DNA of 64,000 nucleotides, from positions 1 to 64,000 of the forward strand of contig DATJZG010000080.1 of assembly GCA_035499295.1 (NCBI GenBank), given 5' to 3'. The position numbers and the translations under genes were made by a program. Shown piece after piece: positions 42,548 through 51,286 of the stretch. This DNA is from DATJZG01 sp035499295 (lineage in GTDB: Bacteria; Myxococcota; Myxococcia; Myxococcales; Anaeromyxobacteraceae). Position 1 is the stretch's first letter, and the number at the start of each line of letters is the position of its first letter. The notes beneath the pieces were generated by a model. That model was not told where the DNA came from and did no database searches. It was given only the letters and a program-made list of their open reading frames with translations.

Positions 42548-43639
42548 CTACATCCCGAGGAACGAGCGGCGCGCCACGGTGGGCCGCACCGGCTCGTCCC
42601 CGAAGCGGCCGGCGATGCGGGTGCCGCAGCGCTGGCAGGTCCCGCCCGTCCCCAGCCGGCAGGCGCGCACCGACATCCAGTCGCGCTCGATGACCGCCGC
42701 GCCGCACCCCGGGCACCAGGTGGTCTGCCCCTCGGGGTCGTGGACGTTGCCGGTGTAGACGTAGCGCAGGCCGACCTCCCGGGCGATCCGGCGAGCCTCG
42801 GAGAGCGTGCGGGGCGGGGTGGGGGGCCGGTCCATCATCTTGTAGTCGGGGTGGAAGGCGGTGAAGTGCAAGGGCACGTCGGGCCCCATGTGGTCCCGGA
42901 CCCACTCCGCCAGGCGCCGCGTCTCCCCCGGATCGTCGTTCAGCCCGGGGATCACGAGGTTCGTCACCTCGGTCCAGACCGACTTCTCCCGCGCCAGCCA
43001 CTCGAGAGTCTCGAGCACCGGGGCGAGGTGCGCGAGCGAGACCTTGCCGTAGAACTCCTCGGTGAACGCCTTCAGGTCCACGTTGGTGGCGTCCATGTGC
43101 GCGAAGATCTCGCGGCGCGCCTCTGCGTGAACGTACCCCGCCGTCACGAAGACCGTCTTCACCCCCCGGCGCCGGGCCTCCTTCGCCACGTCGATGGCCC
43201 ACTCCGCCCAGGTGACCGGGTCGTTGTAGGTGAAGGCCACCGAGGGACATCCCGAGGCGAGGGCGAGGTCGACGACGTCGGCTGGGGAATGCGCCCCCAT
43301 TGCCCGCTCCGAGGTGCGCGCCTTGGAGATGTCCCAGTTCTGGCAGAACCGGCAGCCCAGGTTGCAGCCCACCGTCCCGAAGGAGAGCACCTGGGTCCCG
43401 GGGTAGAAGTGGTTGAGGGGCTTCTTCTCGATGGGGTCGGATGCGAACCCGGTGGTGCGCCCGTAACCGGAGGTGACCATCCGCCCGCCCTCGTTGCGTC
43501 GGATGAAGCAGAAGCCGGCCTGGCCCTCCTGCAGGCGGCAGTCTCTCGGGCACAGGGTGCAGCGCAGCTTCCCGTCGGGCTCGCGCTCGTACCAGCGCGC
43601 CGGCGCCGCGTCGCTCCCGGCCTGGCGTTCGGCCTGCAT
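42548..43639 (-). CDS. amrS: AmmeMemoRadiSam-type radical SAM enzyme
   Basis: 363 residues. N-terminal Cys cluster CTLCPRDCRLQEGQAGFC, radical SAM motif TVGCNLGCRFCQNWDIS, and a C-terminal zinc ribbon CPGC...CQRCG. This is the AmrS subfamily of the AmmeMemoRadiSam system, whose reaction is not settled. The usual partners (the AMMECR1 domain and the Memo-like protein) are not in this window. The start lies 8 bases after the GT39-like gene on the same strand, so they are cotranscribed. I chose the ATG at 43639 by the family N-terminus. Confidence 0.92.
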   Translation of the reverse strand: MQAERQAGSDAAPARWYEREPDGKLRCTLCPRDCRLQEGQAGFCFIRRNEGGRMVTSGYGRTTGFASDPIEKKPLNHFYPGTQVLSFGTVGCNLGCRFCQNWDISKARTSERAMGAHSPADVVDLALASGCPSVAFTYNDPVTWAEWAIDVAKEARRRGVKTVFVTAGYVHAEARREIFAHMDATNVDLKAFTEEFYGKVSLAHLAPVLETLEWLAREKSVWTEVTNLVIPGLNDDPGETRRLAEWVRDHMGPDVPLHFTAFHPDYKMMDRPPTPPRTLSEARRIAREVGLRYVYTGNVHDPEGQTTWCPGCGAAVIERDWMSVRACRLGTGGTCQRCGTRIAGRFGDEPVRPTVARRSFLGM

Positions 43640-43647
43640 CGGTCTCC

Positions 43648-45120
43648 TCACCGGAAATGTAAGTCGGCCTGGCCCCGCCGCACCCGCTCTCCCCGGTAAC
43701 CCGAAAACGCCCGGATCTCGCCGCGGTGCAGCACCCGCCCCTTCAGGACCACGTCGAAGAGGACCGGGCTGCCCTCGACCTCGGCCCGGAAGAGCCGGTT
43801 CTCCTCGTCGAAGCCAAACCCCGACTCGAGGACCGGGGAGCCAGGAGCGGGGGGCCGGTACCAGAGGTCGAGCTGGGAGGCGCGCGTCAGCCCCGGCCCG
43901 AACCGGCGCCATCCGGCGTAGTAGGCGAGCTCGGCCGCCTCCTGGTAGCCGGTCGTGAAGACGAACGGATCGAGCCCGTCGCACCCGGCCGGGCTGCCGA
44001 TCTGGGCGCAGGCCTGGGCGGCGGCGTCGCGGGCGCTGGCGCCGAAGGCGCGCCAGCCACGGAAGCGCTCCACGAAGGGGGTGTCGGCGGGGACGAGCGT
44101 GGGATTGCGCACCTCCATCCCGAAGAGGATGGCGACGAGGACGCCGGAGATCGCGGAGAAGCCGACGAGCGTCCGGGCGAGGCGCGGCCGGAGCCGAGCC
44201 AGGGCCGCGGCCGCCGATCCGGCGAGCGCCGGGTACACGAGCGCGCCCCAGTTCGCCTCCACCGGGCTCCGGGTGGCGGCGGCGAAGGTGACGAGCATGG
44301 GGAGGAAGGTCGCGGCGGCGACGCGCTTCGCCGCCGGGGTGCGGGCGCGCGCGAGGAAGCCGACCCCGAGGACGAGGACCACCGGCCCCGGCCCCCCGAG
44401 GAGCCCTCCCAGGTAGTCGAGCACGGAGCGCAGGGTGACGGTGGAGGCGAAGCCGTGCCGGAGCTGGAAGCGGACCGCGACCCAGTCGTGGGTAGCGTTC
44501 CACGCCAGGTTGGGCAGGAAGAGGCCGACCGCGACGAGGGCGCCGAGCCACGGCCAGGGGGCCTTGACCTCCTGGCGAAGCTCCGGGTCCCAGAGGAGGA
44601 GGAAGAGCAGGGCGGGCGCGAGGAGGCCCGCCGTCAGCTTGGAGAGGAGGGCGAGGCCGACCGCGACCCCCGCCCACAGCCACCCCCGACCGCGCGCGCG
44701 CGCGAGGAGCCAGGTGCTGGCGCCGTAGGCCGCCTCCACCGGGGCGTCCGGCAGCGCCAGCCCTCCGGTGAGCGTGAGGATGGGGGCGACCGCGGCGAGC
44801 AGGGCGGCGACCACGGGCGCTCCCGGGTCGGTGGAGAGCTCGCGCGCGACGAGCCCGGCGAAGACCACCGCCAGCACCCCGCAGGCGACGAAGGGAAGCC
44901 GGACCCCCAGCTCGCCGGCCACGAGGGGCGTGAAGAGCGAGATGAGCCAGGCCACCATGGGCGGGTGGTCGAAGTACCCGGCCGCGGGGTGGCGGGACCA
45001 CATCCAGTAGTAGGCCTCGTCGGCGTAGAGGTCGAGGCGCAGGAAGAGGGCGAGGCGGAACGCCCCCGCGCAGATGGCGATGACCCAGACCCGCCCGAGC
45101 TGCTCCTTCGGCTCCGCCAT
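43648..45120 (-). CDS. GT39/ArnT-like integral membrane glycosyltransferase
   Basis: 490 residues. About eleven hydrophobic helices. The first periplasmic loop LDLYADEAYYWMWSRHPAAG with downstream FDHPPMVAW is the Asp-Glu signature of GT-C enzymes in the GT39/GT83 (ArnT, PMT) group, which use polyprenyl-phosphate sugars. A soluble C-terminal domain of about 110 residues follows the last helix. Likely transfers a sugar to lipid A, protein or another acceptor on the periplasmic side. The ATG at 45120 lies 8 bases after a TAACAT -10 box. Confidence 0.88.
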   Translation of the reverse strand: MAEPKEQLGRVWVIAICAGAFRLALFLRLDLYADEAYYWMWSRHPAAGYFDHPPMVAWLISLFTPLVAGELGVRLPFVACGVLAVVFAGLVARELSTDPGAPVVAALLAAVAPILTLTGGLALPDAPVEAAYGASTWLLARARGRGWLWAGVAVGLALLSKLTAGLLAPALLFLLLWDPELRQEVKAPWPWLGALVAVGLFLPNLAWNATHDWVAVRFQLRHGFASTVTLRSVLDYLGGLLGGPGPVVLVLGVGFLARARTPAAKRVAAATFLPMLVTFAAATRSPVEANWGALVYPALAGSAAAALARLRPRLARTLVGFSAISGVLVAILFGMEVRNPTLVPADTPFVERFRGWRAFGASARDAAAQACAQIGSPAGCDGLDPFVFTTGYQEAAELAYYAGWRRFGPGLTRASQLDLWYRPPAPGSPVLESGFGFDEENRLFRAEVEGSPVLFDVVLKGRVLHRGEIRAFSGYRGERVRRGQADLHFR

Positions 45121-45128
45121 GGCGGCGC

Positions 45129-45134
45129 ATGTTA
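45129..45134 (-). promoter_or_regulatory. -10 box of the GT39-like gene
   Basis: On the minus strand TAACAT preceded by GC, ending 8 bases before the ATG. CTGTCA 18 bases upstream (45158-45153) could be the -35. No Shine-Dalgarno. Confidence 0.45.
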
Positions 45135-45209
45135 GCGACCGCGGCCCCGCGATGACAGGATTCCCCGCTCGCCACGGGGCGAGGGGCACGCCCGGCGCCC
45201 CCGAGATCC

Positions 45210-45238
45210 TTGCGAATCGGCCGCAAACCGCCTAGGTA
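45210..45238 (+). promoter_or_regulatory. Candidate promoter of metH
   Basis: TTGCGA (45210-45215), 17-base spacer, TAGGTA (45233-45238). Leader of about 30 bases ending in GGGGAG before the GTG. No cobalamin or SAH riboswitch consensus is recognisable upstream. Confidence 0.4.
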
Positions 45239-45274
45239 TGGCCCCACCATCCGCTCCGGCGGACGGGGAGCCGA

Positions 45275-48200
45275 GTGACCTTCCGCGAAGCCATCGACAA
45301 GCGCGTCCTGGTGTTCGACGGGGCGATGGGAACCCAGATCCAGGGGTTCGGCCTCAAGGCGCCGGACTTCGGCGGCAAGGAGGGGGCGAACGACCTCCTC
45401 ACCCTGACTCGCCCGGACCTGGTGGAGGCCATCCACGATCGCTATTTCGCGGCCGGCTGCGACGTGGTGGAGACGAACACCTTCGGCTCGAGCCGCCTCA
45501 AGCTCGACGAGTACGGCCTCGGCCACCGCACCTACGAGGTGAACTTCCGCGCCGCCATCCTGGCGCGCCGCGCCGCCGACCGCCACGCCGCCAGCGGACA
45601 GCCGCGCTTCGTGGCCGGCTCCATGGGCCCGACCGGGATGCTGCCCTCGTCGTCGGACCCGGCGCTCTCCAGCATCACCGGCGACGCCCTGGAGAGGATC
45701 TTCGCCGAGCAGGCGCGCGGGCTCATCGACGGCGGCGCCGACGCCATCCTCATCGAGACGCAGCAGGACATCCTCGAGCTGCGCGCCGCGGTGCTCGGGG
45801 CCGACGCCGCTCGCCGCGAGGCGGTGCGGGACGTGTTCCTGATGGCGCAGCCCACTCTCATCGACGCCTCCGGGCGCATGCTGCTCGGCACCGAGGTCGG
45901 CGCCGCCCTGGCGACGCTGGAGCGGCTGCCGGTCGACGCCGTCGGCATCAACTGTTCCACCGGGCCGGCCGAGATGCGGGAGAGCGTCCGGCTCCTGTGC
46001 CAGAAGTGCAGCCACTACGTCTCGGTGATGCCCAACGCCGGCCTGCCGGAGAACGTGGACGGCAAGGCGGTCTACCGGCTCTCGCCGGAGGCGCTCGCCG
46101 ACGCCCTCGCCGACTTCGTCGCCGAGCTCGGGGTCGACATCGTCGGCGGCTGCTGCGGGACCACCCCCGAGCACATGCACCGGACGGTGGAGCGGCTGCG
46201 GCGACTCTCCGCGCCCCGCCGGCGCCGTCCCCGTCCCGCTCCGGAGCTCTCCTCGGCCATGAAGGCGGTCCCCCTCGACCTGGAGCCGCGCCCGCTGGTG
46301 GTCGGGGAGAGGGTGAACAGCCAGGGCAGCCGCAAGGTGAAGGAGCTCCTCCTCGCCGACGACTACGCCGGCCTGGTGCAGATCGCGCGCGGGCAGGTCG
46401 AGGGCGGAGCGCACGTGCTCGACGTGTGCACGGCCCTGAACGAGCGCGACGACGAGGCGGCCCAGATGCGGACGCTGGTGCGCCTGCTCGCTCAGAGCGT
46501 CGACGCGCCGCTCATGATCGACTCCACCGAGGCGGACGTGGTGGAGAGCGCGCTCAAGGTCTACCCGGGGCGCTGCATCGTGAACTCGGTGAACCTGGAG
46601 AAGGGCGGAGAGCGGGTGCGCAAGGTTCTCCCGCTCGTCAAGCGCTACGGCGCCGCCGTCGTCTGCATGACCATCGACGAGAAGGGGATGGCGCAGACCG
46701 CCGAGCGCAAGGCCGAGATCGCGCGGCGCACGGTGGGCATCGCCAAGGAGTACGGGCTCGAGCCCGACCAGCTGGTCTTCGACGCCCTCACCTTCACCCT
46801 CGCCACCGGCGGGGCCGAGTACCGGCACAGCGCCCTCGAGACCCTGGAGGGCATCCGGCGCATCAAGTCGGAGAACCCCGGGGTGTTCACCACCCTGGGC
46901 GTGTCCAACGTCAGCTTCGGCCTGGCGAAGCCGGCGCGCGAGGTGGTGAACTCCGTCTTCCTGTTCCACGCCGTCCAGGCGGGCCTGGACCTCGCCATCG
47001 TCAACCCGAAGGACATCCGCCCCTACCCGCAGCTCGCCCCCGCCGAGCGCGAGCTCGCGGAGGACCTGATCCTCGACCGGCGCGAGGACGCGCTGGCGCG
47101 CCTGGTGGACCACTTCGAGGGGAAGGGACAGGCCCCATCTGCCGCACCCGAGGATCTCTTCGCCGGCAAGTCCGCCGAGGAGCGCATCCACCTCCAGATC
47201 CTGCACCGGAGGCCGGAGGGCATCGAGGCGCTCATCAACGACGCGCTCAGCCGCCACGCGCCCGTCGAGGTGCTGAACGACGTGCTCCTGCCGGCCATGA
47301 AGGACGTGGGGGACCGCTTCGGGGCCGGCGAGCTCATCCTGCCCTTCGTCCTCCAGTCGGCGGAGGTGATGAAGCGCGCGGTGGCCTACCTGGAGGGGTT
47401 CCTCGACCGGGTGGAGGGGACGAGCAAGGGGGCAGTGGTCCTCGCCACCGTCTACGGGGACGTCCACGACATCGGCAAGAACCTGGTGAAGACGATCCTC
47501 TCGAACAACGGCTTCACCGTGCACGACCTCGGCAAGCAGGTGCCGGTCGCCACCATCATCGAGAAGGCGGTGGAGACCAACGCCGACGCCGTCGGCCTCT
47601 CCGCCCTGCTGGTGTCGACCTCCAAGCAGATGCCCTACTGCGTCGAGGAGCTGGCGCGTCGGAACCTCTCCTTCCCGGTCCTCATCGGGGGCGCCGCCAT
47701 CAACCGGCGCTTCGGCTACCGCACCCATTTTCTCCAGGACGGGAACTCCTACCCGGGCGGGGTCTTCTACGCCCGCGACGCCTTCGAGGGGCTGGAGGTG
47801 GTCCAGGCGCTCGTCGATCCGACCCGGCGCGACGCCTTCAAGCGCGACGTGCTCGAGAAGGCGATCCGCGGCCGCGCCGTCCCGGCAGTCGAGCCGGCCG
47901 CTCCCGCCGGCCCGCTGCCGCGCAGCGACATTCGCCCGGTGGAGAAGGCGCCCACGCCCCCGTTCTGGGGCACGCGCGTCCTGCCCTCCGGGGCGGTGGC
48001 GCTCTCCGACCTCTGGCCCCTGCTCGACCTGACCGAGCTCTTCAAGCTGCAGTGGGGCGTGAGGGCCAAGGGCGCGGAGTACGAGCGAATGATCCGGGAC
48101 GAGTTCGGCCCCAGGCTGGCGGCGCTGCAGGCGGAGGTACAAGCGAAGGGCTGGCTCTCGCCCCGGGTCGTCTACGGCTACTTCCCCTGCCACTCCGAGG

Positions 48201-48724
48201 GCGACGACCTGGTGGTGCTCGACCCGGTGCGCCGGCGCGAGGAGCTCACCCGCTTCCGATTCCCGCGCCAGCCGGACGAGCGCCACCTGTGCCTCGCCGA
48301 CCATTTCCGCTCCGAGCCGGGGAGCGACGTGGTGGCCTTCCAAGCGGTCACGGTGGGAGACCAGGCGTCCAAGGTCGCCGAGGAGATGCAGGCGCGCGCC
48401 GAGTACGCGGCGGCGCTCTTCCTCCACGGCCTGGCGGTGGAGACCGCCGAGGCGCTCGCCGAGTACTGGCACCGCCACGTCCGGAACGAGCTCGGCCTGA
48501 AGGAGGGGCAGGGCAAGCGCTACTCGCCCGGCTACCCCAGCTGGCCGGACCTCGCCGACCAGCGGAAGATGTGGAAGCTCCTCGAGCCGGAACGGAACAT
48601 CGGGGTCTCGCTCACCAGTGCCGACCAGATGGTGCCCGAGCAGTCCACTTCCGCCGTCGTCCTCCACCACCCCGACGCCGTCTACTACGTGGTGCGCGGC
48701 GGCGGCTTGGCGGCCGCGGTCTAG
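45275..48724 (+). CDS. metH: Cobalamin-dependent methionine synthase
   Basis: 1,149 residues. Transfers methyl from methyltetrahydrofolate to homocysteine through cob(I)alamin. Domains in order: homocysteine-binding (VFDGAMGTQIQ; zinc Cys in GINCSTGP and GGCCGTTP), pterin-binding (VVGERVNSQGSRKVKE; DVCTALNERDDE), cobalamin cap, cobalamin-binding with DVHDIGKNLV (lower-axial His), and the reactivation domain with the AdoMet-binding YSPGYPSWPDLADQ near residue 1090. All four functional domains are present; slightly shorter than the 1,227-residue E. coli enzyme. The GTG at 45275 is preceded by GGGGAG. Confidence 0.97.
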   Translation: MTFREAIDKRVLVFDGAMGTQIQGFGLKAPDFGGKEGANDLLTLTRPDLVEAIHDRYFAAGCDVVETNTFGSSRLKLDEYGLGHRTYEVNFRAAILARRAADRHAASGQPRFVAGSMGPTGMLPSSSDPALSSITGDALERIFAEQARGLIDGGADAILIETQQDILELRAAVLGADAARREAVRDVFLMAQPTLIDASGRMLLGTEVGAALATLERLPVDAVGINCSTGPAEMRESVRLLCQKCSHYVSVMPNAGLPENVDGKAVYRLSPEALADALADFVAELGVDIVGGCCGTTPEHMHRTVERLRRLSAPRRRRPRPAPELSSAMKAVPLDLEPRPLVVGERVNSQGSRKVKELLLADDYAGLVQIARGQVEGGAHVLDVCTALNERDDEAAQMRTLVRLLAQSVDAPLMIDSTEADVVESALKVYPGRCIVNSVNLEKGGERVRKVLPLVKRYGAAVVCMTIDEKGMAQTAERKAEIARRTVGIAKEYGLEPDQLVFDALTFTLATGGAEYRHSALETLEGIRRIKSENPGVFTTLGVSNVSFGLAKPAREVVNSVFLFHAVQAGLDLAIVNPKDIRPYPQLAPAERELAEDLILDRREDALARLVDHFEGKGQAPSAAPEDLFAGKSAEERIHLQILHRRPEGIEALINDALSRHAPVEVLNDVLLPAMKDVGDRFGAGELILPFVLQSAEVMKRAVAYLEGFLDRVEGTSKGAVVLATVYGDVHDIGKNLVKTILSNNGFTVHDLGKQVPVATIIEKAVETNADAVGLSALLVSTSKQMPYCVEELARRNLSFPVLIGGAAINRRFGYRTHFLQDGNSYPGGVFYARDAFEGLEVVQALVDPTRRDAFKRDVLEKAIRGRAVPAVEPAAPAGPLPRSDIRPVEKAPTPPFWGTRVLPSGAVALSDLWPLLDLTELFKLQWGVRAKGAEYERMIRDEFGPRLAALQAEVQAKGWLSPRVVYGYFPCHSEGDDLVVLDPVRRREELTRFRFPRQPDERHLCLADHFRSEPGSDVVAFQAVTVGDQASKVAEEMQARAEYAAALFLHGLAVETAEALAEYWHRHVRNELGLKEGQGKRYSPGYPSWPDLADQRKMWKLLEPERNIGVSLTSADQMVPEQSTSAVVLHHPDAVYYVVRGGGLAAAV

Positions 48725-48814
48725 CCTTCCTTTCCCCGCGCCTCGCTCTACTCCCAGTGCGGACCGGGATGCCCTGGCGGCCCCCCCGCGAGGATGGTAG
48801 AGGAGTGCGTCCGC

Positions 48815-50164
48815 ATGCGACCGCACCGGGGCGTCAGAACCCTCTCGCCTTTCGTGGCGATGCTCGCCCTCCTCGGCCCGGTCGGGGCAGGGGCCACCGA
48901 CGACGCCGAGGGGGTCGTCCCGCCGGCGGTGAGCGAGTTCCCGAAGACCCTCACCCTCGCCGAAGCGCTGCGGCTCCTCGAGGGTCACTCCCTCGACCTC
49001 GCCACCGCCAGCGCGGCGGTGAGCGCCGCCCAGGCGCAGGTCCGGGTGGCGGGAGCGGTCCCCAACCCCGAGGTGGGGTTCAGCGTCGGGAAGAGCTGGC
49101 AGTGCCAGGGCACCCCGGGGTGCGACCAGCCCTACTGGAGCGGATCGCTCTCCGACCAGGGCGCGCTCGCCTTCCTCGCCACCGGCCAGCGCGGGCTGGC
49201 GGTCGGCGCAGCCGAGCACGGCCTGACGGCCGCCCAGGCCCTGAAGGGCGACGCGCTCCGGAACGCCACCTTCCAGATGAAGCAGCAGTTCATCAACACC
49301 GCCATGGCCCAGCGCGCGCTCCAGTTCACCCGCGACGAGGCGAAGCTCGCCCAGGGCACGGTGGACCTCTCGCGGAAGCGGCTGGCGGCGGGCGCCATCT
49401 CCGACGCCGACCTGGCGCGGCTCGAGGTCCTGGCCCTGCAGCTCGACCAGGCCACCGACCGGGCCGAGCAGGCACTCGAGCAGGCCAAGGCGGCTCTGGC
49501 CCTGACCTTCGGGGTGCGGCCCGCTCCCGTCGACTTCCAGGTCGAGGCCCCGGAGCTCCAGAGCGCGCTGGCGCCGCCGCGGCTGGCGGGGGCGACGCTC
49601 GCGTCCTTGGTCGACGAGGCGCGGCAGCACCGGCCCGACGTGGCGGCGGCCCGGGCGCAGGTGGAGCAGACCCGGACGGCCGCCTCGCTCGCCCGTCGCC
49701 AGATCATCCCTCAGTTCTCGTTGCAACTCGGCTACTACCAGCAAGGGTCGTCGGGCGGGTACGTCAACTACCCCACCGGAACGATCGGCATCAGCGTGCC
49801 CTTGCCGGTGCTCTACCAGCAGCAGGGGCAGATCGGGCAGGCCGACGCCGCCGCCTGGACCGCCGACTTGGCGCTCGCCCGGCTGGAGGCCCAGCTGCTG
49901 AGCGACGTCACCACCGCCTACGGCGCCATGGTCACCTCCGGCAGCGCCGCCCGCCGCGCCGAGCAGCGGCTCCTCGCCCGCTCGCGCGACGCCCGCGACC
50001 TCGTGAACATCCAGTACTCCAAGGGCGCCGCCAGCCTCCTCGATCTGCTCGACGCCGAGCGGACCCACATCTCCAACGAGATCGACTACCTGCAAGCGCT
50101 GGGGACCTACTGGTCGGCCGTGGTCCAGCTGGAGCAGGCCGTCGGAACGAGTTATCTCCCGTGA
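48815..50164 (+). CDS. Outer-membrane efflux protein, TolC/CusC family
   Basis: 449 residues from the ATG at 48815, chosen over the in-frame ATG at 48794 because GAGGAG lies 9 bases upstream and the signal peptide (TLSPFVAMLALLGPVGAGA) then begins properly. Two OEP repeats with LTLAEALRLLEGHSLDLATA and ATLASLVDEARQHRPDVAAA at equivalent places, plus long helical hairpins. Forms the outer-membrane duct of the RND pump encoded by the next two genes. The stop overlaps the next start (GTGA). Confidence 0.93.
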   Translation: MRPHRGVRTLSPFVAMLALLGPVGAGATDDAEGVVPPAVSEFPKTLTLAEALRLLEGHSLDLATASAAVSAAQAQVRVAGAVPNPEVGFSVGKSWQCQGTPGCDQPYWSGSLSDQGALAFLATGQRGLAVGAAEHGLTAAQALKGDALRNATFQMKQQFINTAMAQRALQFTRDEAKLAQGTVDLSRKRLAAGAISDADLARLEVLALQLDQATDRAEQALEQAKAALALTFGVRPAPVDFQVEAPELQSALAPPRLAGATLASLVDEARQHRPDVAAARAQVEQTRTAASLARRQIIPQFSLQLGYYQQGSSGGYVNYPTGTIGISVPLPVLYQQQGQIGQADAAAWTADLALARLEAQLLSDVTTAYGAMVTSGSAARRAEQRLLARSRDARDLVNIQYSKGAASLLDLLDAERTHISNEIDYLQALGTYWSAVVQLEQAVGTSYLP

Positions 50165-51276
50165 AACGACTCCTCCTCGCGCTCTCGGTGCTCGCGGCTT
50201 GCGAGCGCAAGCCCCCCCCCGAATCCCCGCAGGCTCCCCCGGGCGAGGCGTGGCTCACCGACAAGCAGGTCGCCGAGGGCAAGATCGCGGTCGAGCCGGC
50301 GGCGGTGCGGCCGGTGGGGGCGCCGGTGCTCGCCCCGGCGCGCATCGCCTTCAGCGACCTGCGGGTCTCGCACGTGCTCTCGCCGGTCTCGGGGAGGGTG
50401 ATCCGGGTCCTGGCCCAGCCCGGGGAGCGCGTCCGCAGCGGACAGACGCTGGCGGTGATCGAGTCCCCTGACGTGGGCCAGGTGTTCTCCGACCTCCGCA
50501 AGGCCGAGGCCGACCTGCAGGCCGCCGGGATGGAGCACGAGCGCCAGAAGGAGCTCTTCGCGGCCCGCGCCGGAGCGCGCCGGGACCTGGAGACGGCGGA
50601 GTCGAACTACCTCAAGGCCAAGGCGGAGCGCGACCGCGCGCGGGAGAAGGCGAAGCTCCTCCCCACCACCGACGGGAGCGGCGTGAGCCAGAACTACGAG
50701 CTCCGCTCTCCCATCGACGGCCAGGTCATCTTCCGCAGCATCAACCCCGGGACCGAGGTCCAGGGCCAATACGCGGTGGGGCAGGCCATCGAGCTCTTCA
50801 CCATCGGCGAGCTGGACCCGGTGTGGGCGCTGGCGGACGTCTTCGCGGTCGACCTCTTCCGCATCGCCCCGGGCGCCGAGGCGCAGGTGACGCTCCCGGC
50901 CCTCCCCGGCCGCGTCTTCAAGGGCAAGGTGGACTGGATCTCCGGCGCCCTCGACCCGGCGGCCCGCACCGCCCGGGTGCGCATCACGCTCCCCAACCCG
51001 GACGGCGCGCTCCGCCCCGAGATGCTCGGCAGCGCCTCCATCGCCGGGAAGACCCACGAGGCGCTGGCGGTCCCGCGGAGCGCGCTCCTGCGGCTCGGCG
51101 ACCAGACGGTGGTGTTCGTCGAGGCCGGGCGGGCCCCCGATGGCCGGGTCCGCTTCGAGCGCCGGCCGGTCGAGGTCGAGGACACCGAGGGCGACTGGTC
51201 GGCCGTGACGAGCGGCCTCAAGGCCGGCGACCGGGTGGTGTCGAGCGGGGGCATCCTGCTCGTGGGCCTGCTGTGA
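50161..51276 (+). CDS. RND periplasmic adaptor lipoprotein, CusB/CzcB type
   Basis: 371 residues. Lipobox SVLAAC near residue 14, so anchored to the inner membrane. Barrel-sandwich halves SPVSGRVIRVLAQPGERVRSG and SPIDGQVIFRSINPGTEVQ flank a helical hairpin (residues 100-165); a beta-barrel and membrane-proximal domain follow. No His- or Met-rich metal-binding N-terminus is seen, so metal specificity cannot be read. The GTG start overlaps the outer-membrane gene, and the pump gene follows after 10 bases. Confidence 0.93.
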   Translation: MKRLLLALSVLAACERKPPPESPQAPPGEAWLTDKQVAEGKIAVEPAAVRPVGAPVLAPARIAFSDLRVSHVLSPVSGRVIRVLAQPGERVRSGQTLAVIESPDVGQVFSDLRKAEADLQAAGMEHERQKELFAARAGARRDLETAESNYLKAKAERDRAREKAKLLPTTDGSGVSQNYELRSPIDGQVIFRSINPGTEVQGQYAVGQAIELFTIGELDPVWALADVFAVDLFRIAPGAEAQVTLPALPGRVFKGKVDWISGALDPAARTARVRITLPNPDGALRPEMLGSASIAGKTHEALAVPRSALLRLGDQTVVFVEAGRAPDGRVRFERRPVEVEDTEGDWSAVTSGLKAGDRVVSSGGILLVGLL

Positions 51277-51286
51277 GGAGGCTTCG

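Noticed and set aside
45121..45274. Cobalamin or SAH riboswitch upstream of metH
   Set aside because: No B12 box and no SAH consensus in the 154-base gap; only a short CTCGCC/GGCGAG stem.
42548..50095. A 2,515-codon open frame on the minus strand opposite metH and the efflux genes
   Set aside because: Only its last 363 codons are a real gene (amrS). The rest is antisense to well-supported genes and shows only GC-driven composition; stops are rare in this frame because of codon bias.
45238..51276. A 2,012-codon plus-strand frame
   Set aside because: It overlaps metH and the outer-membrane gene in another frame; only the segment from 50161 on is the real adaptor protein.
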